A DNA stretch of 64,000 nt from Leeia oryzae DSM 17879 (GCF_000376945.1 NZ_AQXU01000014.1:62001-126000); one strand, 5' to 3'. Positions 17,684-28,164 are shown, counted from the stretch's first letter. Made by a program: numbers and translations. Notes: generated by a model from the sequence alone, not told the origin.

Positions 17684-17990
17684 GACCATGACCTCAGAAA
17701 ATCACATCATGCTGCTGGCAGACCTGTTCCGCTTGCTGGGCGATACGACCCGCCTGCGTATCGTGCTGGCATGTCTGGATGCCCCCATTGCCGTCAATGA
17801 CATTGCGACCCGGTTGGCGTTGAGCAGTTCGCTGGTGAGCCATCATTTGCGCTTATTGCGCGCAGCCAGAATCCTGAAGGCGGACCGACAGGGCAAACAG
17901 GTCTTTTACAGTGCGGCAGACCAGCATATTTCGGGCGTACTAGCAGATATGCTGGCGCATATTGCCGAACCGGCAGGGGAGGAAGTCTGA
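17682..17990 (+). CDS. ArsR/SmtB-family metal-responsive repressor
   Basis: The 102-residue winged-helix protein has RLLGDTTRLRIVLACL and the recognition helix LSSSLVSHHLRLLRAARILK, then a beta-wing (DRQGKQVFYSA). The C-terminal helix has DQHISGVLADMLAHIAE, compatible with the alpha-5 metal site (D-x-H...H) of zinc sensors. It overlaps the efflux gene by one base. No Shine-Dalgarno precedes ATG 17682 (or 17688), so the message may be leaderless. Confidence 0.8.
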   Translation: MTMTSENHIMLLADLFRLLGDTTRLRIVLACLDAPIAVNDIATRLALSSSLVSHHLRLLRAARILKADRQGKQVFYSAADQHISGVLADMLAHIAEPAGEEV

Positions 17991-18979
17991 TGGCACATCA
18001 CCATGATCATCATGCGCATGACCACCAACATGACCATGCGCACCATGGGCATGCACATCATCATCACCATGCAGGCCCCGGGCAGTTTGGCAGGGCATTT
18101 GCGCTAGCCATTACGCTCAATACATTATTTGTGGCGGTAGAGTTTGCTTATGGTGTACTGGCCAACTCGACCGCGCTGATGGCCGACGCGGGCCATAACC
18201 TGTCTGATGTCTTGGGGCTGGTGCTGGCATGGGGGGCAGACCGCTTGTCGCAGAAAGTGCCTAATCACCGTTATACCTATGGCTTGCGCAGTTCGTCCAT
18301 TCTGGCCGCGCTGGCAAATGCGCTGTTTCTGCTATTTGCCTGTGGCGCCATTGCCTGGGAGGCGGCACAGCGGTTTTATGCACCCCCTGCCGTGGCGGGG
18401 GGGACGGTGATGCTGGTTGCCGGGGTCGGGATTGTCATTAACGGCCTGTCTGCCTGGCTGTTTGTGAAAGGCAGCAAGGGTGACCTGAACATTCGCGGCG
18501 CGTACCTGCACATGCTGGCGGATGCCGCTGTCTCGCTCGGCGTGGTCATTGCCGGGCTGGTGATCCTGCAAACCGGTTGGTTCTGGCTAGACCCGGCCAT
18601 TAGTCTGGTCATTGTACTGGTAATCATTGCAGGCACATGGGGGCTGCTAAAAGAATCCATGCGCCTCGCCTTGCATGCCGTGCCGGATCATCTGCAGATT
18701 GCGGATGTCGAGACCTTTTTGCTGCAATATCCGGGTGTTACCGGGGTGCATGACCTGCATGTGTGGGGGATGAGTACGACGGAGACGGCCTTGACGGCTC
18801 ATCTGGTAATGGCCGACCCGCAGCTGAATGATGACCGGCTGGATGATATTGCCGCGGCGTTGAAACAGCGTTTTACGATTCATCATGCCACCCTGCAAAT
18901 CGAACAGGGCACACGCCAGCATGAATGCTCCCTGTTAGCCCATGCGGCTAGTCATGCCAAAGTGGATCACCTTCACTAG
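17990..18979 (+). CDS. Cation diffusion facilitator, Zn2+ (Co/Cd) efflux
   Basis: The N-terminus is extremely His/Asp-rich (residues 2-29). Six helices follow, with the metal-site motif ADAGHNLSD in helix 2 and MLADAAVSLG in helix 5, then a cytoplasmic ferredoxin-like domain (GVTGVHDLHVWGMS). This is the CzcD/ZitB type of proton-coupled zinc exporter in the inner membrane. It is co-transcribed with the upstream ArsR repressor, so induction by zinc or a similar metal is likely. Confidence 0.85.
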   Translation: MAHHHDHHAHDHQHDHAHHGHAHHHHHAGPGQFGRAFALAITLNTLFVAVEFAYGVLANSTALMADAGHNLSDVLGLVLAWGADRLSQKVPNHRYTYGLRSSSILAALANALFLLFACGAIAWEAAQRFYAPPAVAGGTVMLVAGVGIVINGLSAWLFVKGSKGDLNIRGAYLHMLADAAVSLGVVIAGLVILQTGWFWLDPAISLVIVLVIIAGTWGLLKESMRLALHAVPDHLQIADVETFLLQYPGVTGVHDLHVWGMSTTETALTAHLVMADPQLNDDRLDDIAAALKQRFTIHHATLQIEQGTRQHECSLLAHAASHAKVDHLH

Positions 18980-19001
18980 ATGCCCTGCTGATCACAGACG
19001 C

Positions 19002-19037
19002 AAAACAGCCCCGACTATACGACTTCGGGGCTGTTTT
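19002..19037. terminator. Bidirectional intrinsic terminator
   Basis: AAAACAGCCCCGA pairs with TCGGGGCTGTTTT around a 10-nt loop, between the convergent CDF and MCP genes. Confidence 0.85.
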
Positions 19038-19074
19038 ACCGGGGGTAACGGGGCAGGGTGCCTTTATCGTTTCT

Positions 19075-20691
19075 TTATAGCTTATATTGCTGCAGGATGC
19101 TGATTTGCCGGTTGGCCAGTTCGTCCAGGGTAGACGCCGTGGCGGCGGTCTGGCTCGCGGCGGCGCTGGCTTCTTCGGTCATCTGGGCGATACGCTCTAT
19201 CTGCACGGCGATATTGTTACTGGCCACGCTTTGTTCGCTGATGGCGTTAGAAATATCCTGTACCTTGCCGGCCGTATTGCCGGCTGACTGGCCGATTTGC
19301 TGAATCGCCTGGTCGGCATCATCCGCGCGGACAACACTGGTATTCACAATATTGACGGCGGATTCCATCTGCTGTTTGGCCTCTTGCGAGAACTGGCGCA
19401 TGGCTGCAATCGTCGTGGCAATTTCTTGCGTGGAACTGGCAGTACGTTCTGCCAGTTTGCGGACTTCATCGGCCACCACGGCAAAACCGCGCCCCTGCTC
19501 ACCGGCCCGCGCCGCTTCAATGGCGGCATTCAGTGCCAGCAGGTTGGTCTGATCGGCCACTTCCTTGATCACGGCCACCACATTGCTGATCTGTGTACTC
19601 TGGTTATCCAGTTCTTCGATTTTGCTGGCCGTCGACGTCACGGAACTGGCAATTTGCCGGATATCGGCCACGGTACTACTGATGGTGCGCGAGCCGCTGT
19701 CTGCCAGCTCGCCGGAGTTTTGTGCCAATAGCAGCGTTTCACCCGCTTGCTCGGCAACATGATTAATGCTGACCGTCATTTCCTCGACCGTCGCCGCCAC
19801 GTTGGCCGATGCTTCGCTCTGGGCATTGGAAGCAGTAGATACCTGTCTGGCGTTATCCGCCATCTGACGGGCATTCTCGGCGACATCCCTGGCGCCCTGC
19901 ATGATGCTGTTCAGGTTGCCTTGCATCCGTTCAAGCAGGCGGTTAAGCGCCGTGATGGTATCGCCCACTTCGTCGTTGCTTTCCACTTTGGCGCGTTGGG
20001 TAAAGTCGAGCGACTGGCTGACCGTGTCCACCGTGGTGCGGAGCGAGTTCAGGCCATTGCGGATGATGCTATAGAGGCGCCAGGCAAAAAAGCTGGTCAG
20101 TAGCAGGGCGGCAACAATCAGGCTAAGCGTGAGGATGGTGGCAAACCGTTGGGCATTGTCTGCATCGACCATATCCTTTTTGGCCAATTCATTGTTGTAT
20201 TCAATATGGGCTTTAAAAGCGTCTATCACCGCCTTGATTTTGGGTGGTGCTTCTGTAGAGGCTATCTTTTGCGCGGTAGCATTATCCCCGGCTTTGGAGG
20301 CATCCAGCACACGGCGCATGACCGTCCGGTATGCGGCGACGGTGGCAATATCTGCTTCCACCATCTCCTTATCCTTCGGGTCCGTTACCATGGTGTCACG
20401 ATAAACGCTGAGGTTTTTATCCAGCTCATCATTGAAGCCTGTTATGGCATTTTCATATTGCTGCTTGCTTGCGGGGTCAGTAGAAATGATATGGTTGAGT
20501 ACATTGGTACGTACTTGTAACAAGTCTGCTTTGGCATCGTTGATCAGCGTGATGCTGGGAATGGTGTTTTCAAAGGTATTATCCAGTTCACCGCTGATCC
20601 GATGGATTTGAGTCAGCCCGGTAACACCGACAGCCACCATGCCGCCCAAGGCAATGGCAAACGAAATGACGGTTCTTTTGGCGATATTCAT
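19075..20691 (-). CDS. Methyl-accepting chemotaxis protein
   Basis: A first membrane helix (about 8-28) precedes a four-helix-bundle periplasmic sensor (30-185), a second helix (about 190-210), a HAMP region and the signalling domain with the invariant hairpin tip [23 protein letters not shown] 20691 has an AGGGG site at proper distance, so an upstream in-frame ATG at 20715 is not used. The C-terminus ends soon after the coiled coil, without a CheR-binding pentapeptide. Ligand unknown. Confidence 0.85.
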   Translation of the reverse strand: MNIAKRTVISFAIALGGMVAVGVTGLTQIHRISGELDNTFENTIPSITLINDAKADLLQVRTNVLNHIISTDPASKQQYENAITGFNDELDKNLSVYRDTMVTDPKDKEMVEADIATVAAYRTVMRRVLDASKAGDNATAQKIASTEAPPKIKAVIDAFKAHIEYNNELAKKDMVDADNAQRFATILTLSLIVAALLLTSFFAWRLYSIIRNGLNSLRTTVDTVSQSLDFTQRAKVESNDEVGDTITALNRLLERMQGNLNSIMQGARDVAENARQMADNARQVSTASNAQSEASANVAATVEEMTVSINHVAEQAGETLLLAQNSGELADSGSRTISSTVADIRQIASSVTSTASKIEELDNQSTQISNVVAVIKEVADQTNLLALNAAIEAARAGEQGRGFAVVADEVRKLAERTASSTQEIATTIAAMRQFSQEAKQQMESAVNIVNTSVVRADDADQAIQQIGQSAGNTAGKVQDISNAISEQSVASNNIAVQIERIAQMTEEASAAASQTAATASTLDELANRQISILQQYKL

Positions 20692-20982
20692 GAGACAACC
20701 CCTGATGTAATACAAGTTTCGACACGATGATGTGTTTTGTGACTTGTTTATAGCGGTTAAAATCCGGAATTACAACTAACCGGCCAGTCAGATATCTGAT
20801 TTAACACTATTTAAACATTTGCCCAAGCAGGTAATTCCTATGCATATCAAGGGTGCCTGGATGAAACCGTCTGTGTTTACTATGCTTGAGCATCAGTACA
20901 AACGCTGATCAAACACAAATGATCGCCGGTTGAGTGTGCGTATCATCTAAAATACGATTGACCACCTTCATGGATAAGCCTG

Positions 20983-21627
20983 ATGACCGTTACCCTCTAC
21001 CAGCTCCCCTACAGCCATTACAGTTCCAAAGTCAAAATCGTACTTGCGGAAAAGGGCATCCCGTTTGAAGCGCCAGCCATTACCTTTGCCTGGCCAAGCT
21101 CCCCTGAGGGGCTGGCCGTGAATCCGCTCGGTAAAGTGCCGTTTCTGGTGGATGGTGATGTCAGGCTAGGGGAGTCGGAAGTCATTGCCGAGTATCTGGA
21201 AGACGCCTATCCCGAACCGGCTCTGCTGCCTGTGGATGTCAGGCAGCGGGCAAAATCCCGCTGGTTGTCGCGGTTTCATGATTTGTACCTCGGGCCGCAA
21301 CTGACGACATTATATGTTGCCTTGTCGGATGGCCGGGCGCAGCAGCCCGGTTTCGGACAAGAAGTAGACCGTTTGTATGAACTGCTGGCGTTGCTGGAAA
21401 GCCAGATTGAGCCCGCACCGTATTTTCTTGGCGAGCAGTTTACGCTGGCCGATGCCAGCTTTGCCCTGTCTTATGTGTACATCGTGATGCTGTCCGGTGC
21501 GCATGGACGGCCGGTTGACGAAGCCCGCGACATGCCAAAACTGAGCCGCTGGTATGCCGCGGTCAGCCAGCGGCCGTCGGTCGCCAAGGTCATCGACGCT
21601 GCAAAAGCGGCTTTGTCAGGGTCCTGA
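20983..21627 (+). CDS. Glutathione S-transferase
   Basis: The N-domain has PYSHYSSKVKIVLAEKGI and NPLGKVPFLVDGD, with the glutathione-binding LGESEVIAEYLED; the helical C-domain has FTLADASFALSY. The gene lies two bases before the hybrid kinase gene and may be co-transcribed. Substrate unknown. Confidence 0.8.
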   Translation: MTVTLYQLPYSHYSSKVKIVLAEKGIPFEAPAITFAWPSSPEGLAVNPLGKVPFLVDGDVRLGESEVIAEYLEDAYPEPALLPVDVRQRAKSRWLSRFHDLYLGPQLTTLYVALSDGRAQQPGFGQEVDRLYELLALLESQIEPAPYFLGEQFTLADASFALSYVYIVMLSGAHGRPVDEARDMPKLSRWYAAVSQRPSVAKVIDAAKAALSGS

Positions 21628-21629
21628 TC

Positions 21630-23543
21630 GTGTCCGGATTAATCCCGTTTTCTGCCCTGTCGGCCTATGAGTGGCTGGATACCCCCATGTGGTGTTTTGA
21701 TCTGGGGCAGCGAAAAATGTTCTGGGCCAATGCTGCCGCTATCAGCGCCTGGAATGCGAGTTCTTTGCAGGAGCTGCAAAAGCGGGATTATTCTGATATT
21801 TCCGAGACTACCGAGACACGGCTAAAAGCCGACATGACGACCCATGCCAACGGGCAAACCACCCGGGAGCAATGGACGCTGTACCCCAAGGGCAAGCCGA
21901 TGACCATCACGGCCCATGGATTTGGGGTGTTATTGCCGGATGGGCGTGCCGGTATTCTGTACGAGGGCATTCCGGTACCGGATACCTATGAACCTAGCGT
22001 ACTGCGCGGCATCGAGGCTATCCAGTACACCAACGTCCGGATATGCCTGTATGACCTGCAAGGACGTTGCCTGATGCGTAACCCGGCGGCCGTCAGTGCT
22101 TTCGGGGTGGTCGGACACAATAACGCCAATGACGCCTTCGAGCGTCTGTTTGCGCCGCCTGCCATCGCACGGGATATCCTGAACGCATTGCAGGCAGGCA
22201 AGGACTTCAGCGCCGAGGTAGAGCTCAATACGCTGCAAGGCATTGTCTGGCATGGTCTGGATGCGAGGCAAGTCACAGACCCGGTGACCGGCCAACCGGT
22301 CATCCTGATCAATGCGCGGGACATTTCCGACCTGAAACAGGTTGAATACGAACTTCGCCTGGCCAAAGAGGCGGCCGAAACCGCCAGTCTGGCAAAAAGC
22401 CGTTTTCTGGCCACCATGTCGCATGAAATCCGTACTCCGATGAACGGGGTGCTCGGCATGGCGCAACTGCTGCTGGATGACAATACGTCTGCTGAAGAGC
22501 GCAAAGACTACGCAAGGGTCATTCTCAGTTCTGGTCAGACCCTCTTGACCTTGCTGAACGAGATTCTGGACCTTTCCAAGGTAGAAGCAGGCAAACTGGA
22601 GCTGGAAGACGCTCCGTTTGAAATTCACGCCTTGCTGGATGATACCTCCCGGATTTTCCGCGAAAGCATCAAGAAAAAAGCCTTGCAGTACGAGTGTCAC
22701 TGGGCAGGCGCTGCATCTGCCCGCTACCGGGGGGATGCAAACCGGATCCGGCAGATGCTCTCTAACCTGGTCGGGAATGCGGTCAAATTTACCGATCAGG
22801 GTTTTATCCGGGTGAACGTGCAGGAAGTCGAGTCCGATGGCCAGACGGCCTTGCTTGAGTTTTCCGTGACAGACAGTGGCATTGGCCTGTCAGATGCACA
22901 GACCCGCATGCTGTTTAAACCGTTTACTCAAGGCGACAGTTCTACCACACGCAAATATGGCGGGACCGGACTTGGCTTGTCTATCGTCAAGAGCTTGTCA
23001 GAGCTGATGCAAGGCAGTGTCGGCGTGAAAAGTGCATTTGGACAAGGGGCGTGTTTCTGGTTCCGCATCCGGGTGGGCTGCATGCTTGAAGGGGAGAATA
23101 TGATTTCTGGTGCACAACCAGGTAGTAGTGCCAGCGTGATGCCGGCCTTGGCATCCGCGATCCGGGTATTGCTGGTCGACGATAACCTGATTAACCGTAC
23201 GGTTATCGAAGCCATGCTGCGCAAGCACGGCATGGAGATTCAATCGGTTGAAAATGGCCAGGAGGCGGTTGAGCGGATTCAGTCCGGTGCTCTGCCGGAT
23301 ATTATCCTGATGGATTGTCAGATGCCGGTCATGGATGGTTTTGAAGCTACCCGGGCCATTCGTCACTGGGAAGCAGAGGCTGGAGATGGTCGGCACTTGC
23401 CGATTGTGGCATTGACGGCCGATGCGTTTCAGGAAGACCGTGATCGCTGCCTTCAGTCCGGCATGGACGACTATCTGGCCAAGCCGGTCAAGATACAAGA
23501 CCTGATGACGGTGATTCGTGGCTGGTGTCCGGCATCAACCTGA
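21630..23543 (+). CDS. Hybrid sensor histidine kinase/response regulator
   Basis: The soluble protein begins with two PAS-like regions (about 5-115 and 130-245). A HisKA domain follows with the phospho-accepting MSHEIRTPMNGVLGM, then HATPase motifs NLVGNAVKFTD, DSGIGLSD and GGTGLGLSIVK. It ends with a receiver domain containing LLVDDNLINR and the acceptor Asp in ILMDCQMPVMDG. The start is GTG, two bases after the GST stop. With no membrane segment, it probably senses a cytoplasmic signal; the Hpt partner is not in the window. Confidence 0.85.
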   Translation: MSGLIPFSALSAYEWLDTPMWCFDLGQRKMFWANAAAISAWNASSLQELQKRDYSDISETTETRLKADMTTHANGQTTREQWTLYPKGKPMTITAHGFGVLLPDGRAGILYEGIPVPDTYEPSVLRGIEAIQYTNVRICLYDLQGRCLMRNPAAVSAFGVVGHNNANDAFERLFAPPAIARDILNALQAGKDFSAEVELNTLQGIVWHGLDARQVTDPVTGQPVILINARDISDLKQVEYELRLAKEAAETASLAKSRFLATMSHEIRTPMNGVLGMAQLLLDDNTSAEERKDYARVILSSGQTLLTLLNEILDLSKVEAGKLELEDAPFEIHALLDDTSRIFRESIKKKALQYECHWAGAASARYRGDANRIRQMLSNLVGNAVKFTDQGFIRVNVQEVESDGQTALLEFSVTDSGIGLSDAQTRMLFKPFTQGDSSTTRKYGGTGLGLSIVKSLSELMQGSVGVKSAFGQGACFWFRIRVGCMLEGENMISGAQPGSSASVMPALASAIRVLLVDDNLINRTVIEAMLRKHGMEIQSVENGQEAVERIQSGALPDIILMDCQMPVMDGFEATRAIRHWEAEAGDGRHLPIVALTADAFQEDRDRCLQSGMDDYLAKPVKIQDLMTVIRGWCPAST

Positions 23544-23586
23544 TGCCGGGGGGCATTTGGGAAGTGCCGAGTGCAGCTTGCCTGAT

Positions 23587-24249
23587 TCATGCCGCCAGCG
23601 GGCGGGTAAAACGGAGAATGCGGCCTTTGTAGTGGGTGCCATTTTCCAGCGTACCGGGGGCGCGCTGCATGGTGAACTGGTAGCCTAACCCGGCCATGGC
23701 CCGGCAAAAGCCAACGCGGTTGCCTCTGTCCGGATCAATGATGATGATCTGGGCCACGGGGGCAGCATGCGTATCAATAAAGTGCGCCAACTGTTCTGGT
23801 TGCTGGCGTTCGTACAAGACATCGCTGCCGATGATCAGGTCAAACAGTCCCAGCTCGGGGTTTTCGCCTGCCCAGTTGCCGCGCTGGTATTTCATGGGGG
23901 ATAACTGGTTGAGCAGCAGGTTTTCTTTCAGGAACACCGGGCTAAGGGGGTGCCAGTCCGTTGCGGTGGCATCACCTTCCCGGCGATGAACCACCATGCT
24001 GGCCAAGGCCAGACCCGCACCGATTTCCAGTACCCGCTTGCCTGCCAGGTCAAAGGTATCCATCAATTGCGCCAGTACCCGCGCCGAGGGCCATAACAAG
24101 CCAAACAGGGGCCAGGTCGCTGATGAAATCCCCGCACGCTCAGCCTCGCCATCCGGGTCGGCAAACTGCATCTGGTCCAGCAAGGAACGTATCTGATAGT
24201 CTTTACCGCCAACCGTGACGGTTTCGCATTTGGTCTGATAGCCGGGCAT
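23587..24249 (-). CDS. Class I SAM-dependent methyltransferase (METTL21/NNT1-like)
   Basis: The SAM-binding motif VLEIGAGLALASMV and the post-motif LIIGSDVLYE resemble lysine methyltransferases of the METTL21 group. ATG 24249 has GAGAAG eight bases upstream; a much longer frame to 24495 lacks coding character. The substrate is unknown. Confidence 0.65.
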   Translation of the reverse strand: MPGYQTKCETVTVGGKDYQIRSLLDQMQFADPDGEAERAGISSATWPLFGLLWPSARVLAQLMDTFDLAGKRVLEIGAGLALASMVVHRREGDATATDWHPLSPVFLKENLLLNQLSPMKYQRGNWAGENPELGLFDLIIGSDVLYERQQPEQLAHFIDTHAAPVAQIIIIDPDRGNRVGFCRAMAGLGYQFTMQRAPGTLENGTHYKGRILRFTRPLAA

Positions 24250-24565
24250 GGCATGTCTTCTCAAGAAGATGTTTGCAAACATCGTGGGTGTTGTAAGAAA
24301 TGTTCTAATCGAACGGGCACAACACTTCTGGAGAAGGGAGATGCAGGCAGGAAAAGGGCACTTGCGTGGCAGGAAGGCTGGATAAAACATCCGCCATCTG
24401 ATGACTCCAAGAGTATCACCTGGGGCTCGAAGGCAGCCAGTGCTTTTGTCATTGCTGCCATAATTAATGGAGACTTGGGTGGGTATATGCCACACTTCGC
24501 TTTATAATGCCCTGTTTTCCGGCCATCTTGCCGGAGAAGCCGTTCTCACTGTCAGGTAAAGTCCC
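24250..24565. other. Divergent promoter region between methyltransferase and rlmF
   Basis: No gene is supported. TATAAT at 24503-24508 is a plausible -10 for rlmF, and TCCGGC/GCCGGA (24518-24535) forms a small hairpin in its leader. Confidence 0.4.
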
Positions 24566-25540
24566 ATGCAAAAACCCCAAGGCAATCGCCGCAAAGGAAA
24601 AGAAAACCCCGGTATCAAGCGGGTTGTTTTCGATGTTCACCCCCGTAACCGTCATCAGGGGCGCTACGACTTTGCCGTACTGACAGCCGCTTGCCCGGAA
24701 CTGGCACCGCTGGTGATCCAGAACCCCAATGGCGAGCCAACCATCGACTTTTCCAATCCGGTGGCAGTCAAATGGCTGAACCGGGCCTTGCTAATGACCC
24801 AATACGGTATTACCTACTGGGATATTCCGCCAGGGTACTTATGTCCGCCCATTCCCGGGCGTGCGGATTATCTGCATTATGTGGCCGACCTGCTGGCAAG
24901 CGAAAACCAGGGCATAGTGCCGACAGGTACATCGGTTCGGGTGCTGGATGTCGGGGTCGGTGCCAATGCCATTTATCCGATCCTGGGCAACAAGGAGTAC
25001 GGCTGGCGTTTTGTGGGGACGGATATCGACAAGACGGCGTTAAAGAATGCCAAGTTCATTCTGGAAGCCAATCCCGGGTTGGATAAAGCCGTGGACCTGC
25101 GCCAGCAGAAACACGCTGATCATATCTTCCAGGGCGTGATTCGTGCGGGTGACCGTTTTGATGTGACCATCTGTAATCCACCGTTTCATGCGTCGATTGA
25201 AGACGCCACTGCGGGAACGCAGCGCAAATGGTCCAATCTGGGCAAACCGCAAAAAGGCAAGGCAGAAACCCCTGTCTTGAATTTTGGCGGGCAAGGTGCC
25301 GAGTTATGGTGCCCGGGCGGTGAAGTGGCCTTTCTGCAGAAAATGGCCAAAGAAAGCGTGCATTTTGCTACGCATTGCCGCTGGTTTACCTCGTTGTTGT
25401 CTCGTTCCGAGAACCTGCCTGCCGTCGAGTACGCTTTGCAGCAGGCGGGGGCGGCAGAAATCCGGGTGATCGACATGGCACAAGGCCAAAAACGAAGCCG
25501 CATTGTGGCTTGGCGGTTCGAAGTCGTGTTTGAGGACTAA
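24566..25540 (+). CDS. rlmF: 23S rRNA (adenine1618-N6)-methyltransferase
   Basis: RlmF methylates A1618 of 23S rRNA. The basic N-terminus, [31 protein letters not shown], the SAM motif [13 protein letters not shown] and the catalytic NPPFH are characteristic. The length of 324 residues fits the family. Confidence 0.9.
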   Translation: MQKPQGNRRKGKENPGIKRVVFDVHPRNRHQGRYDFAVLTAACPELAPLVIQNPNGEPTIDFSNPVAVKWLNRALLMTQYGITYWDIPPGYLCPPIPGRADYLHYVADLLASENQGIVPTGTSVRVLDVGVGANAIYPILGNKEYGWRFVGTDIDKTALKNAKFILEANPGLDKAVDLRQQKHADHIFQGVIRAGDRFDVTICNPPFHASIEDATAGTQRKWSNLGKPQKGKAETPVLNFGGQGAELWCPGGEVAFLQKMAKESVHFATHCRWFTSLLSRSENLPAVEYALQQAGAAEIRVIDMAQGQKRSRIVAWRFEVVFED

Positions 25541-25727
25541 TCCAATCCGGTATCCGGGGTACGTACATCAGATGTGTATCCCGGCTTATGCCGTTAGATT
25601 ATTCTGGGCTGCTATCACCAGATTCAGGGTTGATCTATCTCAGATGTCAGCATCATCTGGCTTGTTTCCATGGTTAAATGACGTATCATTCATTTGATGA
25701 GATAGCTTTTTAACCACTGGGACAAGC

Positions 25728-27479
25728 ATGGATGACATGAGCCAGACAGAACAAAGCATCAATTCTGCGCTGACCAGCAGGCTGCGCAGGCTTTTCCGTT
25801 TTCCCAAAACCATCCGTGCCTCTCTGTATTTGCTGATTGTGGTGTCGCTATTGCCGGTCGCCATTGGCATTCCGCTGTTCGCCAGTTATCTGTACAAGGA
25901 TCAAACACTGCAAGAGCAGCGTTCGCTGGCCCATCTGGTAAATGGCATCGCTCAGGTGCTCGACCGGGATTTGCTGATCCACCAACGTTCAGCTGAGTCC
26001 TATGCCGGTTCTCGTTCATTGGCTGCTGGCGACTTTGTCCATACCTACAAGCGGGCAAAAGATCTGGAAAAGATCAACCCGGATACATACCTGTACATTG
26101 CGGATGCCACCGGACAAGAGCTGATCTCTACCCTGAAACCCTTTGGCAGTTCGTTGCCGCAGGTGGATAACCCGGCGCAGCTGCATCTGGTCTTCAAGAC
26201 CGGCCGCTCCTTTATTTCCGGACTTTATTATTCCAGCCAGCTAGGCAAAAATATTGTCAGTATCGATGTGCCGGTCATGGATGGCGACAAGGTCAAGTTC
26301 AACCTGGGTATTGGCATCAAGCCAGACCATTTCAATCATCTGTTTAATGCCATGAAGGTGCCGGAAGGTTATATCGGTGCCATTCTCGATCAGCAGGGTT
26401 TCATTATTTCTCGCTCTGTCTCCCCCGACAAATTCATTGGCAAGCGCGCCGTCCTGCCTTTGTTGCAGCAAATGCAGAAAAGCCCCAATGGTGATCTGAC
26501 CACGACCACGCTGGAAGGTATCTCCAGCTATGGGGTGTATCAGCAAACCACACTGGCAGGCTGGACGGTGATTGTCGGGGCACCCGTGTCCGTTTTACAT
26601 GCCAATCTCTGGTCGCTGATCAGGTTCTTCTGCCTGGGCTATGCCGTATTGTTGCTGATCGGGTTTTTGCTGAGCCGCTTGATTGGCGGACGTATTTCCC
26701 GTGAGGTGCAGTCTCTGGTACCCATGGCAGTGACGTTAGGCGAGGGGAAACCCGTAATGCAGCCCGAACTGGCCATATCGGAGGTCAAGGATGTTGCCTG
26801 TGCCATGCAAACGGCTGCCAGCCTGATCCATCAGCGGACCGAAGAACGTGACCGTGCCAAACAGAAAGAAAAAGAAGCAGAGCGCCTGCGCCATCTGGCC
26901 GTGGATGCCAGTCTGAAAGATGCGCTTACCGGGCTGGCCAACCGGCGTTTATTTGACGAGTCCCTGCTGCAGGCCTGGAACCAATGTCTGCAAAATCATG
27001 AGCCCCTGTCCATCATCATGGTGGATGTGGATCATTTTAAAGCATTTAACGATTACTACGGCCACCAGGCCGGGGATGAATGTCTCAAGGCACTGGCCAA
27101 GGCGCTGCTGACGGGGGCTGTACGTCAGGATGACGTAGTCGCCCGCTACGGTGGCGAGGAGTTTGTGGTGATTCTGCCTCAGGTAGATTTGCCAGGGGCG
27201 CTGCGGATTGCCCAGCGGATGCAGTCCCATGTGAACCATCTGGCCATTCCGCATGCGGCCTCCAGCGTTGCATCTCATGTCACGATCAGTGCCGGCGTAA
27301 CGACTGCCATCCCGGTCCCCGGTGAAAACCCGTTACGACTGGTCACCGAGTCTGATGCATACCTTTATATGGCCAAGGGCAAGGGGCGTAACAGCATTTT
27401 CTCCAAAGACGGCCGGTTTCCAGCTGCAGATTTGCAAGCATCAGTCGAACCTCACTTCTATGACGGGATGGACATCTGA
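25728..27479 (+). CDS. Cache-domain diguanylate cyclase
   Basis: A membrane helix (about 29-50) and a second one (about 295-320) bracket a periplasmic Cache-type sensor domain. A HAMP-like linker and coiled coil lead to a GGDEF domain starting at DALTGLANRRLF. The active site is RYGGEEF, and an RQDD inhibitory site lies five residues before it, so it should make c-di-GMP with product feedback. The periplasmic signal is unknown. Confidence 0.85.
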   Translation: MDDMSQTEQSINSALTSRLRRLFRFPKTIRASLYLLIVVSLLPVAIGIPLFASYLYKDQTLQEQRSLAHLVNGIAQVLDRDLLIHQRSAESYAGSRSLAAGDFVHTYKRAKDLEKINPDTYLYIADATGQELISTLKPFGSSLPQVDNPAQLHLVFKTGRSFISGLYYSSQLGKNIVSIDVPVMDGDKVKFNLGIGIKPDHFNHLFNAMKVPEGYIGAILDQQGFIISRSVSPDKFIGKRAVLPLLQQMQKSPNGDLTTTTLEGISSYGVYQQTTLAGWTVIVGAPVSVLHANLWSLIRFFCLGYAVLLLIGFLLSRLIGGRISREVQSLVPMAVTLGEGKPVMQPELAISEVKDVACAMQTAASLIHQRTEERDRAKQKEKEAERLRHLAVDASLKDALTGLANRRLFDESLLQAWNQCLQNHEPLSIIMVDVDHFKAFNDYYGHQAGDECLKALAKALLTGAVRQDDVVARYGGEEFVVILPQVDLPGALRIAQRMQSHVNHLAIPHAASSVASHVTISAGVTTAIPVPGENPLRLVTESDAYLYMAKGKGRNSIFSKDGRFPAADLQASVEPHFYDGMDI

Positions 27480-27501
27480 GCTTTCATGCGGTTTCAGGCA
27501 C

Positions 27502-27535
27502 TCTTAAGTCTCGCTTAAGAATCGCCCCCTATACT
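27502..27535 (+). promoter_or_regulatory. PmrA/BasR-type box and -10 element upstream of cytochrome b562
   Basis: CTTAAG-TCTCG-CTTAAG (27503-27519) matches the direct-repeat PmrA/BasR consensus CTTAAG-N5-CTTAAG exactly. TATACT (27530-27535) follows after 10 bases, placing the box over the -35 region as in activated promoters of this class. Confidence 0.6.
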
Positions 27536-27596
27536 GGCCACGTGAATAAGTTTTGCAGGTTCTGAACCCCAACCCCCCTGTCTAATGGAGACGTAA

Positions 27597-27977
27597 ATGA
27601 AAAAAGGTTTGGCAATTTTATCTTCGATCACCCTGTCACTGGCCTTGCTGGGCTCTGCTGCGCATGCAAATGACCTTGGCCGTGCCATGAAAGACATGAA
27701 ACGCAGTTACAAGAGTGCAGTGGCTGATACCGATGCAGCTGCCATGGCGAAAGACCTGAAAGATTTCCGCGCATCTGCAGAAAAAGCCAAAACCGTGGTA
27801 CCTGCCAAGATGAGCGCTGCAGACAAGCAGACCTTTGAAGAAGGTATGAAAAAGCTGTTTACCCAGCTGGACGCCATTGACCAGCTGGTTGCCGCCAAAA
27901 AGCTGCCAGAAGCAAAAGCCGAGCTGGACAAGCTGAAACCGCTGATGAAGGAATATCACAAAAAGCTGAAGGTTTAA
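27597..27977 (+). CDS. cybC: Periplasmic cytochrome b562
   Basis: A signal peptide (1-24, AHA-ND) precedes a 102-residue four-helix bundle. The expected heme ligands are visible: Met in the first helix (LGRAMKDMKR) and His near the end (KEYHKKLKV), as in E. coli cytochrome b562. It is a soluble electron carrier of unknown partner. The gene stands alone, with a PmrA-type box in its promoter. Confidence 0.8.
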   Translation: MKKGLAILSSITLSLALLGSAAHANDLGRAMKDMKRSYKSAVADTDAAAMAKDLKDFRASAEKAKTVVPAKMSAADKQTFEEGMKKLFTQLDAIDQLVAAKKLPEAKAELDKLKPLMKEYHKKLKV

Positions 27978-28031
27978 CCCTCAGCGATTGCGTGAAATAG
28001 CGGCATGCATGGGCTGTCTTGCGAATTTACC

Positions 28032-28061
28032 TTGACGTCCATGCACAAACCCCGATATGAT
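28032..28061 (+). promoter_or_regulatory. Sigma-70 promoter of tRNA-Tyr
   Basis: TTGACG and TATGAT are separated by 18 bases, followed by a GC-rich discriminator (GCGCC) as in stringently controlled stable-RNA promoters. Confidence 0.6.
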
Positions 28062-28074
28062 GCGCCTCTCTTAT

Positions 28075-28159
<85 letters not shown>

Positions 28160-28164
28160 GTATT

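Noticed and set aside
24250-24495. N-terminal extension of the methyltransferase to 24495
   Set aside because: The extra 82 residues look non-coding and ATG 24249 has a good GAGAAG site and the family start.
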